A stretch of 64,000 nt of DNA from DATJPD01 sp036394195. GTDB lineage: Bacteria > Pseudomonadota > Alphaproteobacteria > CACIAM-22H2. Positions 11,071 to 19,773 of the stretch are shown here, piece by piece. The notes under the pieces are model-generated. The model was not told where the DNA came from, made no database searches, and saw nothing but the letters and a program-made list of their open reading frames with translations. Both the position numbers and the translations under genes were made by a program. Position 1 is the stretch's first letter. Every line of letters starts with the position of its first letter. The DNA is taken from positions 1 through 64,000 of the forward strand of contig DASWFO010000335.1 in NCBI GenBank assembly GCA_036394195.1. The letters run 5' to 3'.

Positions 11071-11140
11071 TCCGGGCGCGCGCGCTGACCGCCCGCGCCG
11101 TCTCTCAAGGTGAAAGGGGGCCTGGCCGTCAGCCCTCTTC

Positions 11141-11223
11141 CGTCATGCCCGCGGAAGCGGGCATCCAGGCGTCCCAAGCGTCGCGTATTGGGCTTCTGGA
11201 CTCCCGCTTTCGCGGGAGTGACG
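11141..11223 (+). repeat. Dispersed palindromic repeat (REP-like)
   Basis: Two inverted arms, GTCATGCCCGCGGAAGCGGG-type (from 11142) and its imperfect complement CCCGCTTTCGCGGGAGTGAC (to 11222), enclose about 30 nt. Each arm also folds on itself (CCCGC-GGAA-GCGGG and CCCGC-TTTC-GCGGG). This pattern is a well known class of intergenic repeat in proteobacteria, often mistaken for coding sequence because it reads VMPAEAGIQ and LDSRFRGSD. It sits between rplT and pheS and could act as a processing or attenuation site. Confidence 0.75.
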
Positions 11224-11240
11224 AGGATGAAATCGAGCCG

Positions 11241-12323
11241 ATGAACGCCGATCTTCAAACACTCCTGGCCGAAGCTACCACCGCGCTCGACGGTGCCGCG
11301 ACCTCGCAGGCGCTGGACGCGGTGCGCGTCGAATGGCTCGGCAAGAGCGGCAAGGTCACCGAGCTGCTCAAGGGCCTCGGCAAGCTGCCGCCGGAGCAGC
11401 GCAAGGACCGCGGCCAGGCGCTGAATCAGCTGAAGACCGGCGTCGAAAGCCGCGTCCAGGCGCGGTTGGAGAAGATCCGCGAGGCCGAGCTCGACGCCAA
11501 GCTCGTCGCCGAGCGCGTCGACGTCACCCTGCCGGCGCGCCCCACCCCGGACGGCCGCATCCATCCGATCAGCCAGACCATCGACGAGATCGTGGCGATC
11601 TTCGGCGACATGGGATTCGTCGTCGCCGAAGGGCCGGACATCGAGGACGATTTCTACAACTTCACGGCGCTCAACATCCCGCCCGAGCATCCGGCGCGCC
11701 AGACGCACGACACGTTCTATCTGAAGGGCGGCGAGCCCGGCCGCGACGCCAAGGTGCTGCGCACCCACACCTCGCCGGTGCAGATCCGCACCATGCAGGC
11801 GCAGAAGCCGCCGATCCGCATCATCGTCCCCGGCCGCACCTACCGCAGCGACCACGACGCCACGCACTCGCCGAATTTCCATCAGGTCGAGGGCCTGGTC
11901 ATCGACAAGGCGACTCACATGGGCCACCTGAAGGGTTGCCTGATCGATTTCGCGCGCGCCTTCTTCGAGATCCCCGACCTGCCGCTGCGCTTTCGGCCCA
12001 GCCATTTCCCGTTCACCGAGCCGTCGGCCGAGGTCGATATCGGCTGCTCGCGCGCCGGCGGCGAGCTCAAGATCGGCAATTTCGGCGACTGGCTCGAGGT
12101 GCTCGGCTGCGGGATGGTCCATCCCAACGTGCTGCAGAATGCCGGCGTCGATCCCGCCGAGTACCAGGGCTTCGCCTTCGGCATGGGCATCGAGCGCATG
12201 GCGATGCTGAAATACGGCATCCCCGATCTGCGGACCTTCTACGAGGCGGATCTGCGCTGGCTGCGCCATTACGGCTTCCTGCCGGTCGACGTGCCCTCGA
12301 CCACCGGGGGCCTGGCGCGATGA
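11241..12323 (+). CDS. pheS: Phenylalanine-tRNA ligase alpha subunit
   Basis: Catalytic alpha subunit of the alpha2-beta2 PheRS; 360 residues. The ATG at 11241 starts NADLQTLLAEA, the N-terminal coiled coil that clasps tRNA; upstream in-frame sequence is the dispersed repeat. Class II motifs are present: YRSDHDATHSPNFHQVEGLVID (motif 2 zone, quoted in part: DATHSPNFHQ) and GFAFGMGIERMAML (motif 3). The TGA overlaps the pheT ATG (ATGA at 12320-12323), so the two subunits are translationally coupled. Confidence 0.97.
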   Translation: MNADLQTLLAEATTALDGAATSQALDAVRVEWLGKSGKVTELLKGLGKLPPEQRKDRGQALNQLKTGVESRVQARLEKIREAELDAKLVAERVDVTLPARPTPDGRIHPISQTIDEIVAIFGDMGFVVAEGPDIEDDFYNFTALNIPPEHPARQTHDTFYLKGGEPGRDAKVLRTHTSPVQIRTMQAQKPPIRIIVPGRTYRSDHDATHSPNFHQVEGLVIDKATHMGHLKGCLIDFARAFFEIPDLPLRFRPSHFPFTEPSAEVDIGCSRAGGELKIGNFGDWLEVLGCGMVHPNVLQNAGVDPAEYQGFAFGMGIERMAMLKYGIPDLRTFYEADLRWLRHYGFLPVDVPSTTGGLAR

Positions 12324-14740
12324 AGTTCACCCTCGGCTGGCTCCGAAGGCACATCGAGACGACGGCGTCGCTCCAGGAGATCGCCGACAAGCTGACCGCG
12401 ATCGGGCTCGAGCTCGAATCGATCGAAGACCGCGCCGAGAAGCTGAAGCCGTTCATCGTCGGCTATGTGGTCGAGGCGCGGCAGCATCCCGATGCCGACC
12501 GCCTGCGCGTCTGCATCGTCGACACCGGCACGGAGAAGCTGCAGGTCGTGTGCGGCGCGCCCAACGCGCGCACCGGCATGAAGGGCGTGTTCGCCCGCGC
12601 CGGTACGGTGATCCCCGGCACCGGCCTCGAGCTCAAGAAGGGCGTCATCCGCGGCCAGGACTCCAACGGCATGCTGTGCTCGGCGCGCGAGATGGGGCTC
12701 GGCGACGACCATGCCGGCATCATCGACCTGCCGGCGGACGCGCCGGTTGGCAAGCCGTTCGCGCAGGTGATGGGCCTCGACGATCCCGTCATCGATGTCG
12801 CGATCACGCCCAACCGCGCCGACTGCCTCGGCGTGCGCGGTATCGCACGCGACCTGGCCGCCGCTGGGCTCGGCGCCCTGGCGCCGCGCAAGATCGAGCC
12901 GGTGCCCGGCCGGTTCAAGAGCCCGATCGGCGTCTCGTTCGACTTTCCGCCCGCCGCCGCCAATGCCTGTCCGTATTTCGTCGGCCGCCTGATTCGCGGT
13001 GTGAAGAACGGGCCCAGCCCGAAATGGCTGCAGGACCGGCTCACCGCCGTGGGCCTCCGGCCGATTTCGGCGCTGGTCGACGTGACGAACTTCTTCACCC
13101 TCGACGTCAACCGGCCGCTGCACGTGTTCGACGCCAAGAAAGTCGCCGGCAACCTTGTCGTGCGCATGGCCAAGCCGGGCGAGACGATCAAGGCGCTGAA
13201 CGGCAAGGACTACACGCTGACCGGCAGCGAAACGGTCATCGCCGACAACAACGGCGTCGAATCGCTGGGTGGGGTGATCGGCGGCGAGCAGACCGGCTGC
13301 ACGGAAGCCACCACCGACGTGTTCGTCGAAGCCGCGCTCTTCGATCCGATCCGCACCGCCGCCACCGGGCGCAAGCACGACATCCAGTCGGACGCCCGCT
13401 ACCGCTTCGAGCGCGGCCTCGATCCGGCCGCCGTCGTCGAGGGCATGGAAGCGGCGACGCGGATGATTCTCGAGGTCTGCGGCGGCGAGCCCAGCGAGCT
13501 CGTCGTCACCGGCAAGCCGCCGGAGTGGAAGCGGAGCTATCGGCTGCGGTTCGAGCGGCTGCATGGCCTGGGTGGGCTTCGGATCGCCCCCCGCGAAGCG
13601 CTCAAGATCCTCGAAAGCCTCGGTTTTGCGTGCGAAATGGACGGCGACGGCGCCACGGTCGTACCGCCGTCGTGGCGCGGCGATATCCACGGTGAAGCCG
13701 ATCTCATCGAAGAGGTCGCGCGGATCCACGGCTACGACAACATCGAGGCCGTCTCGATGGTGCGCGACGGTGCCGTCGCCCGGCCGGCGCTGACACCGCA
13801 GCAGCGGCGCGTGCGCGATGCAAAGCGGACCCTCGCCGGCCTCGGCCTGGTCGAGGCGGTGACGTTCTCGTTCATGGCCAACGACCAGGCTGGCTTGTTC
13901 GGCGGTACCAAGGAGGCGCTGCTGCTCGCCAACCCGATCAGCGCCGATCTCGACATGATGCGCCCGTCGATCCTCCCGAACCTGGTGCTGGCGGCCAAGC
14001 ACAACGCCGACCGCGGCATTGCCGACGCAGCGCTGTTCGAAGTCGGTCCCCAGTTTGAGTCCCCTGAGCCGAACGGCCAGCGCATCGTCGCCGCCGGCAT
14101 CCGCTCCGGCCAGACCGGTCCGCGCCATTGGGCGGCATCGCCGCGGCCCGTCGACGCGTTCGATGCCAAGGCCGATGCGCTCGCCGTGCTGACCGCCCTG
14201 GGGCTCGCGACCGACAACGTCCAGGTCACGGCCGAAGCGCCGGCCTGGTATCACCCTGGCCGGTCCGGGGCCTTGAAGCTTGGGCCGAAGACCGTGCTCG
14301 CCTATTTCGGTGAGCTGCATCCGGGCACCTTGCGCAAGCTGGACGCCGAAGGCCCCATCGCCGCGTTCGAGCTGTTCCTCGACGCGCTGCCAGCACCCAA
14401 GGCCAAGGCCTCGAAGGCGCGGCCGCCGCTGCGCCTGTCGCCGTTCCAGCCGGTCGAGCGCGACTTCGCCTTCGTGCTCGACGCCACTGTCGAGGCGGCC
14501 AAGGTCATCGCCGCCGTGAAGGCCGTGGGCAAGGACCTCGTTGCCGGTGCCGCGATCGCGTCGGTGTCGATGTTCGACGTCTACCAGGGCAAGGGCGTGC
14601 CCGAGGGCAAGAAGTCGCTCGCCATCTCGGTGAGGCTCCAGCCGAAGGACCGCACCCTCACCGATGCCGAGATCGACGCCGTCGGCCAGCGTCTCGTCGC
14701 CGCGGTCGCGAAAGCGACGGGGGCCGTGCTGCGGAGCTAG
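12320..14740 (+). CDS. pheT: Phenylalanine-tRNA ligase beta subunit
   Basis: Beta subunit of PheRS, 806 residues, the usual length. In order: tRNA-binding OB domain (about 39-150, with VVEARQHPDADRLRVC), B1/B3/B4 editing region (ITPNRADCLGVRGIARDLAA), B5 domain, catalytic-like core and the C-terminal FDX-ACB anticodon-binding domain (PFQPVERDFAFVLD). It overlaps pheS by 4 nt. The stop is 13 nt from the end of a convergent lipoprotein gene. Nothing abnormal was seen. Confidence 0.97.
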   Translation: MKFTLGWLRRHIETTASLQEIADKLTAIGLELESIEDRAEKLKPFIVGYVVEARQHPDADRLRVCIVDTGTEKLQVVCGAPNARTGMKGVFARAGTVIPGTGLELKKGVIRGQDSNGMLCSAREMGLGDDHAGIIDLPADAPVGKPFAQVMGLDDPVIDVAITPNRADCLGVRGIARDLAAAGLGALAPRKIEPVPGRFKSPIGVSFDFPPAAANACPYFVGRLIRGVKNGPSPKWLQDRLTAVGLRPISALVDVTNFFTLDVNRPLHVFDAKKVAGNLVVRMAKPGETIKALNGKDYTLTGSETVIADNNGVESLGGVIGGEQTGCTEATTDVFVEAALFDPIRTAATGRKHDIQSDARYRFERGLDPAAVVEGMEAATRMILEVCGGEPSELVVTGKPPEWKRSYRLRFERLHGLGGLRIAPREALKILESLGFACEMDGDGATVVPPSWRGDIHGEADLIEEVARIHGYDNIEAVSMVRDGAVARPALTPQQRRVRDAKRTLAGLGLVEAVTFSFMANDQAGLFGGTKEALLLANPISADLDMMRPSILPNLVLAAKHNADRGIADAALFEVGPQFESPEPNGQRIVAAGIRSGQTGPRHWAASPRPVDAFDAKADALAVLTALGLATDNVQVTAEAPAWYHPGRSGALKLGPKTVLAYFGELHPGTLRKLDAEGPIAAFELFLDALPAPKAKASKARPPLRLSPFQPVERDFAFVLDATVEAAKVIAAVKAVGKDLVAGAAIASVSMFDVYQGKGVPEGKKSLAISVRLQPKDRTLTDAEIDAVGQRLVAAVAKATGAVLRS

Positions 14741-14753
14741 GCGCAGGCCGTCG

Positions 14754-15041
14754 CTAGCGCAGATAGACCCAGCTCAGTTGTCGCCGGCATTCGGCTTCGT
14801 TTCCGGACGCCGCCGCGGCTGCGGCAAGGTAGATGTGAACCTTTGCGATCTCGCGTGCGGCAGTCGCATCGTCCGACCCACCCTGGATGCGCAACCGCGC
14901 ATCGTCGTTGGCGCGAGCGGCCGCCGCGGTGCAAGTCTCCGGCGAGTGGGTTTGCTGGGCGCAGGCGGCGAGAGCCCCCGCCGCTGAAGCCGCAACCGCA
15001 AGGAACGTGACGATCCGGCGCCGCCTCTCACCGTACGTCAT
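14754..15041 (-). CDS. Small lipoprotein, unknown function
   Basis: A 95-residue protein with a lipoprotein signal: basic start TYGERRRR, hydrophobic stretch IVTFLAVAASAAGA, then LAAC (about residue 26) as lipobox. The mature part contains two more cysteines and an Ala-rich helix-prone stretch. GGAG lies 5 nt before the ATG at 15041. It is convergent with pheT (13 nt between ends). No family recognised. Confidence 0.6.
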   Translation of the reverse strand: MTYGERRRRIVTFLAVAASAAGALAACAQQTHSPETCTAAAARANDDARLRIQGGSDDATAAREIAKVHIYLAAAAAASGNEAECRRQLSWVYLR

Positions 15042-15351
15042 CACATCTCCGTGCCGGCCGATCCCCGCGACGATGCCGCATATGATACCCTGTATGGGCT
15101 GGCGCCACGCGGCCGCCTTGGTCCGCCTTTCCGATTTGCGCAGCGCTAACGCCAGCGCTCTAACCGGCCTGGAGCGCGATGATGTGATGGTCGCGTCCTC
15201 GGCGGCCTGCGGGCAGAGTCGCCGGCAACGCCACGACAAGCCGCCGAACAGACAGAGCCTCTTTGAGCATGCCTGATCGCCACCGCCGCGGCTGCGGCGG
15301 GTTTCCGGCGTTGCGCTCAGGAGCTAGCGCCGCCCCGCGGCGGAAGCGCCT
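15042..15351. other. Intergenic region, 310 nt, with one GC hairpin
   Basis: No gene is supported here. The only structure is a perfect 7-bp inverted repeat, CCGCCGC-GGCT-GCGGCGG (15283-15300), followed by GTTT. It could end a leftward or rightward transcript, but there is no T-run. The promoter of the lipoprotein gene should be in the part next to 15041. Confidence 0.3.
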
Positions 15352-15783
15352 TCAGGCGTGGCCGTGGATTTCCCTGTCGCGCGACCGAAAGGCGCGCTGG
15401 ATCGTGTAGGCCCCGGCGCCGAACGCCGCCACGTAGAGGAATCCGCCCGCTATGGCGAGATTCTTCATGAAGTGGATTTGCATGTTGTGGTCGGCGAAGT
15501 TCGTATGCGCGACCACGGCCGTGGCAACGCACCACGCCGCCATGACCAGGCCGACGATGCGGGCCTGGAATCCCAGCAACAGCGCCAAGCCGCCGCCTAG
15601 CTCCACCACGACGGAGATGAGCCATGCGACTTGCGGCAGCGGCAGCCCATAGGTGGCGTAGTAGGTGATGGTCGCCGTCGGGGCGACCAGCTTGGCATAG
15701 CCGGCCCAGATAAAAATGAGTGACATGAGCACGCGTCCGGCCAGGGCGCCGAGGTCACGTTGGGTATCGACGTATTGCGGCAT
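15352..15783 (-). CDS. DoxX family membrane protein
   Basis: Small integral membrane protein of 143 residues with four predicted TM helices: around LAGRVLMSLIFIWAGYAKL, VAWLISVVVELGGGLALLLG, IVGLVMAAWCVATAVVAH and LAIAGGFLYVAAFGAGAY. This is the DoxX/DUF417-like pattern, found in quinol oxidase subunits and in stress-linked redox complexes; the true role is unknown. ATG at 15783 has AGGAG 6 nt upstream. It is divergent from the exported hydrolase at 15950. Confidence 0.8.
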   Translation of the reverse strand: MPQYVDTQRDLGALAGRVLMSLIFIWAGYAKLVAPTATITYYATYGLPLPQVAWLISVVVELGGGLALLLGFQARIVGLVMAAWCVATAVVAHTNFADHNMQIHFMKNLAIAGGFLYVAAFGAGAYTIQRAFRSRDREIHGHA

Positions 15784-15949
15784 GGGCCTCTCCTTTCCGC
15801 TTCGGCTGTCAATGCGGTCAATCGCCGTGTGGTGCCATTTGTTCCGGTCCAACCATCGACTCCGGCCGGCCAACCAGTCACAATTTCGCGTGATGTGAAT
15901 GCTGTTCGGCGCAAGGGCCATCGGCAACAATGTGGAAGGGGAGGTCCGC

Positions 15950-17023
15950 GTGAAGATCATCAGCATGCTCTTGCGTGCGGGAGCGAGCTTGGCTCTGTGC
16001 CTGGTCGCGGCTGCGGCATTCGCGGCGGATTATCCGGTGGTGAAGGAAGGCGACTGGATCGCCCGCGATTTCAAGTTTCACACCGGCGAGGTGACGCCCG
16101 AGCTCCGCCTGCACTACGCCACGCTCGGCGATCCCGCCGGCATGCCGGTGCTGATCCTCCACGGCACCACCGGCGCCGGCACCGGCCTGCTGACGCCGAC
16201 CTTCGCCGGCGCGCTCTTCGGCCCCGGCCAGCCGCTCGATGCAATCAAGTATTTCATCATCCTGCCCGACGCCGTGGGCCACGGAAAATCGTCGAAGCCC
16301 TCGGACGGGCTGCGCGCTAAATTCCCGCGCTACAACTACGACGACATGGTGGCCGCCCAATACAGGCTGGTGACCGAAGGCCTCGGCATCCGCCACCTGC
16401 GGCTCGTCCTTGGCAACTCGATGGGCGGGATGAACACCTGGATCTGGGGCGTCACCTACCCGGACGTCATGGACGCGCTGGTGCCCATGGCCTCGCAGCC
16501 TACGGAGATGTCGAGCCGCAACTGGATGATGCGCCGCCTGATCATCGATGCGATCCGCACCGATCCGGAGTGGAACGGCGGCAACTACGCGACTCAGCCG
16601 CGCTCAGCGCGCTTCGCCAGCGTGTTCTACGGCGTTGCCACCAGCGGCGGCACGCTCGGCTACCAGACGCTCGCCCCCACGCGCGCGCAGGCGGACAAGC
16701 TGCTCGACGACCGGCTGGCGGCACCGTTCGCGGCCGACGCGAATGACACGTTGTACCAATGGGACTCCTCGCGCGATTACAACCCGGCGCCGCGCCTGGA
16801 GCGCATCACGGCCGCCCTCCTGGCCATCAATTCCGCGGACGACGAGCGCAATCCCCCGGAGACCGGGGTCATGGACCAGGCGCTGAAGCGGGTGAAGAAC
16901 GGCCGGCTTTATCTGATCCCCGCGAGCAACGAGACGCGCGGCCACGGCACCACCGGCATGGCCAGATTCTGGGCGCCGCAGTTGCAGGAGTTCCTGCAGA
17001 CCGTTCCGCGGCGCGCGATGTAG
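15950..17023 (+). CDS. Exported alpha/beta hydrolase, MetX (homoserine acetyltransferase)-like
   Basis: Alpha/beta-hydrolase fold protein of 357 residues with a signal peptide (KIISMLLRAGASLALCLVAAAAFAA). The fold marks are HGTTGAG (oxyanion region), GNSMGGMNTW (nucleophile Ser about 157) and a late RGHGTTG with the catalytic His. These resemble homoserine O-acetyltransferase-like hydrolases rather than lipases, but a periplasmic place argues against methionine synthesis. The GTG at 15950 is chosen for the signal peptide and the GGGGAGG site 6 nt before it. Substrate unknown. Confidence 0.8.
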   Translation: MKIISMLLRAGASLALCLVAAAAFAADYPVVKEGDWIARDFKFHTGEVTPELRLHYATLGDPAGMPVLILHGTTGAGTGLLTPTFAGALFGPGQPLDAIKYFIILPDAVGHGKSSKPSDGLRAKFPRYNYDDMVAAQYRLVTEGLGIRHLRLVLGNSMGGMNTWIWGVTYPDVMDALVPMASQPTEMSSRNWMMRRLIIDAIRTDPEWNGGNYATQPRSARFASVFYGVATSGGTLGYQTLAPTRAQADKLLDDRLAAPFAADANDTLYQWDSSRDYNPAPRLERITAALLAINSADDERNPPETGVMDQALKRVKNGRLYLIPASNETRGHGTTGMARFWAPQLQEFLQTVPRRAM

Positions 17024-17051
17024 GGCTGGGTGGGGGGGCTGGCAGGCCGGC

Positions 17052-17069
17052 CTGTGAACCGCTTCACAG
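17052..17069. promoter_or_regulatory. CRP-type binding site (TGTGA-N6-TCACA)
   Basis: The inverted repeat CTGTGAA-CCGC-TTCACAG contains TGTGA (17053-17057), six bases, TCACA (17064-17068), the exact half-sites of the CRP consensus. A TAATGT hexamer at 17091-17096 could be a -10; the site would then be centred near -42, the class II activator position, for the gene at 17146. As an alternative the hairpin could end the hydrolase transcript, though no T-run follows. Confidence 0.5.
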
Positions 17070-17145
17070 CCGCGCCCCCCGGGTGTGGGGTAATGTATTG
17101 TATTGGAGATTACGGCAACGCCGGTTCAGCGAGGTTAGGCGGTTC

Positions 17146-18132
17146 ATGAGGCGGCGGGAGTTCATCGCGGGGTTGGGCGGCGCGGCGCTCGCTTGGCCGC
17201 TCACAGCGCGCGCACAGCCGGAGCCGCGGCGGGTCGGCGTGCTGATGTCCAATCGCGACGGCGATGCTGAGGGACAGGCGCGGATCGCCGCGTTCCGCGA
17301 CGCCCTGCGCGAGGCCGGCTGGATCGAAGGGCGCAATCTGCGCCTCGAGATCCGCTGGGCCGGCGGCGACATGGAGCGCATCCGCGCCTACGCCGCGGAG
17401 CTTGTGGCGGAGGCACCCGCGGTCATCCTCGGCAACGGCACGCCCGCGGTGAGAGCGCTCCAGTCGATGACGCCATCGATCCCCATCGTCTTCGCGCAGA
17501 TCCAGGATCCGGTGGGGCTCGGCATCGTCGCCTCGATGGCGCGCCCCGGCGGCAATATCACCGGCTTTGCCGTGACCGTCGATTTCGACCTCATCGGCAA
17601 GTGGCTCGACCTGCTGCGCGCGGTGGCGCCGGGCGTTCGGCGCGCGACGTTGCTCTACAACCCGGACACCGTCCCCTTTTACCGGCGGGCGCTTGCGGCC
17701 TACACCGAGTCAAAGGCGTTCACGATTCCTGTGACTGCCGGTGAAGTCAGGACGCCGGACGACGTGGCCGCGACGCTGACCGAAATCGCCCGCGAGCCGC
17801 GGGGCGGGCTCATCGTGCCGTTCGACGCGTTCACGGTCGTTCACCTCCCGCTCGTCGCCGAGCAGGCGTTGCAGCACCGCCTGCCGTCCGTCTCGCCGTA
17901 TCGGCAGTTCGCGGTCGACGGCGGGCTCATCGCCTACGGACCGGACGTGCTCGAAATCTTCCGCCGCTCGGCCGGTTATGTCGACCGCATCCTCAAGGGC
18001 GAGCACCCGGCCGAGCTGCCGGTGCAGGCGCCGACGCGGTTCGAGACCCTGATCAACCTGAAGACCGCGACGGCGCTCGGCCTCACCGTACCGCCGACGC
18101 TGCTGGCCACCGCCGACGAGGTGATCGAGTGA
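17146..18132 (+). CDS. Tat-exported ABC_sub_bind family receptor (orphan)
   Basis: Periplasmic binding protein of the ABC_sub_bind family (328 residues). The N-terminus RRREFIAGLGGAALAWPLTARAQ carries a twin-arginine signal with cut near ARA-Q. The mature part has the usual RRVGVLMS start, VILGNGTPAVRALQ and IPIVFAQIQDPVGLG segments. Family members are loosely annotated as Trp/Tyr or other small-molecule receptors; the ligand is unknown. No permease or ATPase gene lies beside it, so it is an orphan receptor. The upstream CRP-like site suggests carbon control. Confidence 0.8.
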   Translation: MRRREFIAGLGGAALAWPLTARAQPEPRRVGVLMSNRDGDAEGQARIAAFRDALREAGWIEGRNLRLEIRWAGGDMERIRAYAAELVAEAPAVILGNGTPAVRALQSMTPSIPIVFAQIQDPVGLGIVASMARPGGNITGFAVTVDFDLIGKWLDLLRAVAPGVRRATLLYNPDTVPFYRRALAAYTESKAFTIPVTAGEVRTPDDVAATLTEIAREPRGGLIVPFDAFTVVHLPLVAEQALQHRLPSVSPYRQFAVDGGLIAYGPDVLEIFRRSAGYVDRILKGEHPAELPVQAPTRFETLINLKTATALGLTVPPTLLATADEVIE

Positions 18133-18155
18133 TTGCGTAGAGGGGAGTCGGGCCG

Positions 18156-18464
18156 ATGTTGCCGTTCAGCGAACATGCCGTCGTCACCCTGTCGATTCTC
18201 GCCACCGTCGGCCTCGCCGTGATGTGGGGCCTGTTCTGGGCGGCGGTTGTTCTCGCCAGGGAAAGTGTCACGGACATCCTGCTCAGCGCCTCGTTCTTCA
18301 AGACGGTCACTGTCATGGGCGTGATCGCCGCCACCGCGGTGCTGAGCCTCGCCGGCCGGCTGGACGGAAACGTCACCGCCCCCATTCTCAGCGGCATCGT
18401 CGGCTACGTCCTGGGGCAGCTCGCGAGCCGTAAAAAAGACGCCGCCGCGAACCCGCAAGACTAG
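18156..18464 (+). CDS. Small two-helix membrane protein, unknown
   Basis: 102 residues with predicted TM helices at about 10-32 and 50-68 and perhaps a third at 78-92 (ILSGIVGYVLGQLA), then a charged tail. It follows the receptor gene by 23 nt with a GGGGAG site 8 nt before the ATG, so it is probably in the same transcript. It ends one base before the end of the convergent LLM gene. No family recognised. Confidence 0.6.
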   Translation: MLPFSEHAVVTLSILATVGLAVMWGLFWAAVVLARESVTDILLSASFFKTVTVMGVIAATAVLSLAGRLDGNVTAPILSGIVGYVLGQLASRKKDAAANPQD

Positions 18465-18465
18465 C

Positions 18466-19665
18466 TCACGCCAGCGCGTCCTCGACCGCCGGCACGCGCG
18501 TCACCCGGTGGCGCTGCACCGCCGGCAGCACGTCGCGCGCGAAACGGCGAATCTGCTCCAGGAACATCTCCTGCGGCATGGCACCGCGGTTGAGGCTGAT
18601 GTTCAGCGTGTTGGCACCCGCATGGTCGGCAAGCTCGATCAGCCGCTCCGTCACCTCCTGCGGCGTGCCCCACGGCAGGTGCTCCGCCTGCCGCGCCACG
18701 TCGTCCAGGGTCATGTTCCGGAAGTCCTCGCGCGCATGCTCCGCGGCGCGCAGGTTTTCCGGGCGCACGTAGTCGGTCGACGACTGGGTCGCGTAGCCGG
18801 TGGCGCGCTGCAGGCTGGTCTCGGTGAAATTGCCGTGGCTGAACAAGGTGCGATTGAAATAGAGGTGATAGGGCCCGTTCTCCTTGACCGCCTGCGCCTT
18901 GCTGTCCGCGATATAGACGGTGACGCCGATCGACAGGTGATCGGGGGTGATCTTGCGGCCGTTCCGGGCCAGGCATTTCGCGTAGTAGCGGATGATGTCG
19001 TCCTGCAGCCCGCCCGGCCGCAGGCCCGGGGTGATCGCGATGTTGTGTCTGGCCGCGAACTCCATCGATTCCTTGCTGCCGGTGACCGGGATCCAGATCG
19101 GCGGGTGCGGCTGCTGCACCGGCCGCGGCCACAGCGCCACGTCCTTGTAGGACCAGAATTTGCCCTCATAGGAGAACACCTCCTGCGTCCAGGCGCCGAT
19201 GATGATCTCGTACGCCTCTTCGAAGCGCGCCCGCGACTCGGAGAGCTTCACGTTGTGGACCTGATATTCGCGTGGGATGCCGCGCGCGAAGCCGGAAATC
19301 AGCCGGCCATGCGACAGGCAGTCGAGCATCGCCAGCTCTTCGGCGAGGCGCAGCGGCTCGTGCAGGGGCAGCAGATTGCCGTAGATCAGCAGCTTCGCGT
19401 TCTTGGTGCGCTGCGCGGCCGAGGCCGCCAGGAGGTTCGGCGAGTTCATCAGGCCGTAGGGCGAGCAGTGGTGCTCGTTGAAGCCGATGCCGTCATAGCC
19501 GAGGCGGTCGATCTCCGCCCAGGCGTCCAGATGCTCGGCATAGGTGCGCATCGCCACGTCGGCCTTGAAATGGCGCTTGGGCAGCGGATAGGGGAGGCCG
19601 TTCTCGGTGCGCAGATGGTCCATCTGCTCGCCATAGGCATGCAGGTCGAACACGAACAATTTCAT
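18466..19665 (-). CDS. LLM-class flavin-dependent oxidoreductase
   Basis: Luciferase-like TIM-barrel monooxygenase of 399 residues using reduced FMN from a partner reductase. Segments GYDGIGFNEHHCSPYGLMNSPNLLAA (core NEHH), GRLISGFARGIPREY and WPRPVQQPHPPIWIP are typical of the group. Substrate is not predictable. GGGAGG is 9 nt before the ATG. It is divergent from a TctC-type receptor (19774), a pairing that suggests joint function. A second, clearly related LLM protein is at 51463-52611. Confidence 0.88.
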   Translation of the reverse strand: MKLFVFDLHAYGEQMDHLRTENGLPYPLPKRHFKADVAMRTYAEHLDAWAEIDRLGYDGIGFNEHHCSPYGLMNSPNLLAASAAQRTKNAKLLIYGNLLPLHEPLRLAEELAMLDCLSHGRLISGFARGIPREYQVHNVKLSESRARFEEAYEIIIGAWTQEVFSYEGKFWSYKDVALWPRPVQQPHPPIWIPVTGSKESMEFAARHNIAITPGLRPGGLQDDIIRYYAKCLARNGRKITPDHLSIGVTVYIADSKAQAVKENGPYHLYFNRTLFSHGNFTETSLQRATGYATQSSTDYVRPENLRAAEHAREDFRNMTLDDVARQAEHLPWGTPQEVTERLIELADHAGANTLNISLNRGAMPQEMFLEQIRRFARDVLPAVQRHRVTRVPAVEDALA

Positions 19666-19773
19666 TTAGGCGAACCTCCCGAGACTCCCGGTGCTTTGAC
19701 GCGATCGCGCTGGACGGCGACATGCGGCTGGGAAAAGATGATGCAAATTCATAATGGCATGGGAGGACACGCG

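Noticed and set aside
11333..12319. Upstream extension of the pheT frame through pheS
   Set aside because: Out-of-frame reading of pheS; the pheT start with ATGA overlap at 12320 is clear.
12269..14320. 683-codon minus-strand frame opposite pheT
   Set aside because: Shadow of pheT codon bias; no motif and no start signal.
14887..15276. 129-codon plus-strand frame in the gap after pheT
   Set aside because: Antisense to the lipoprotein gene in its first part, no ribosome site, composition like a shadow frame.
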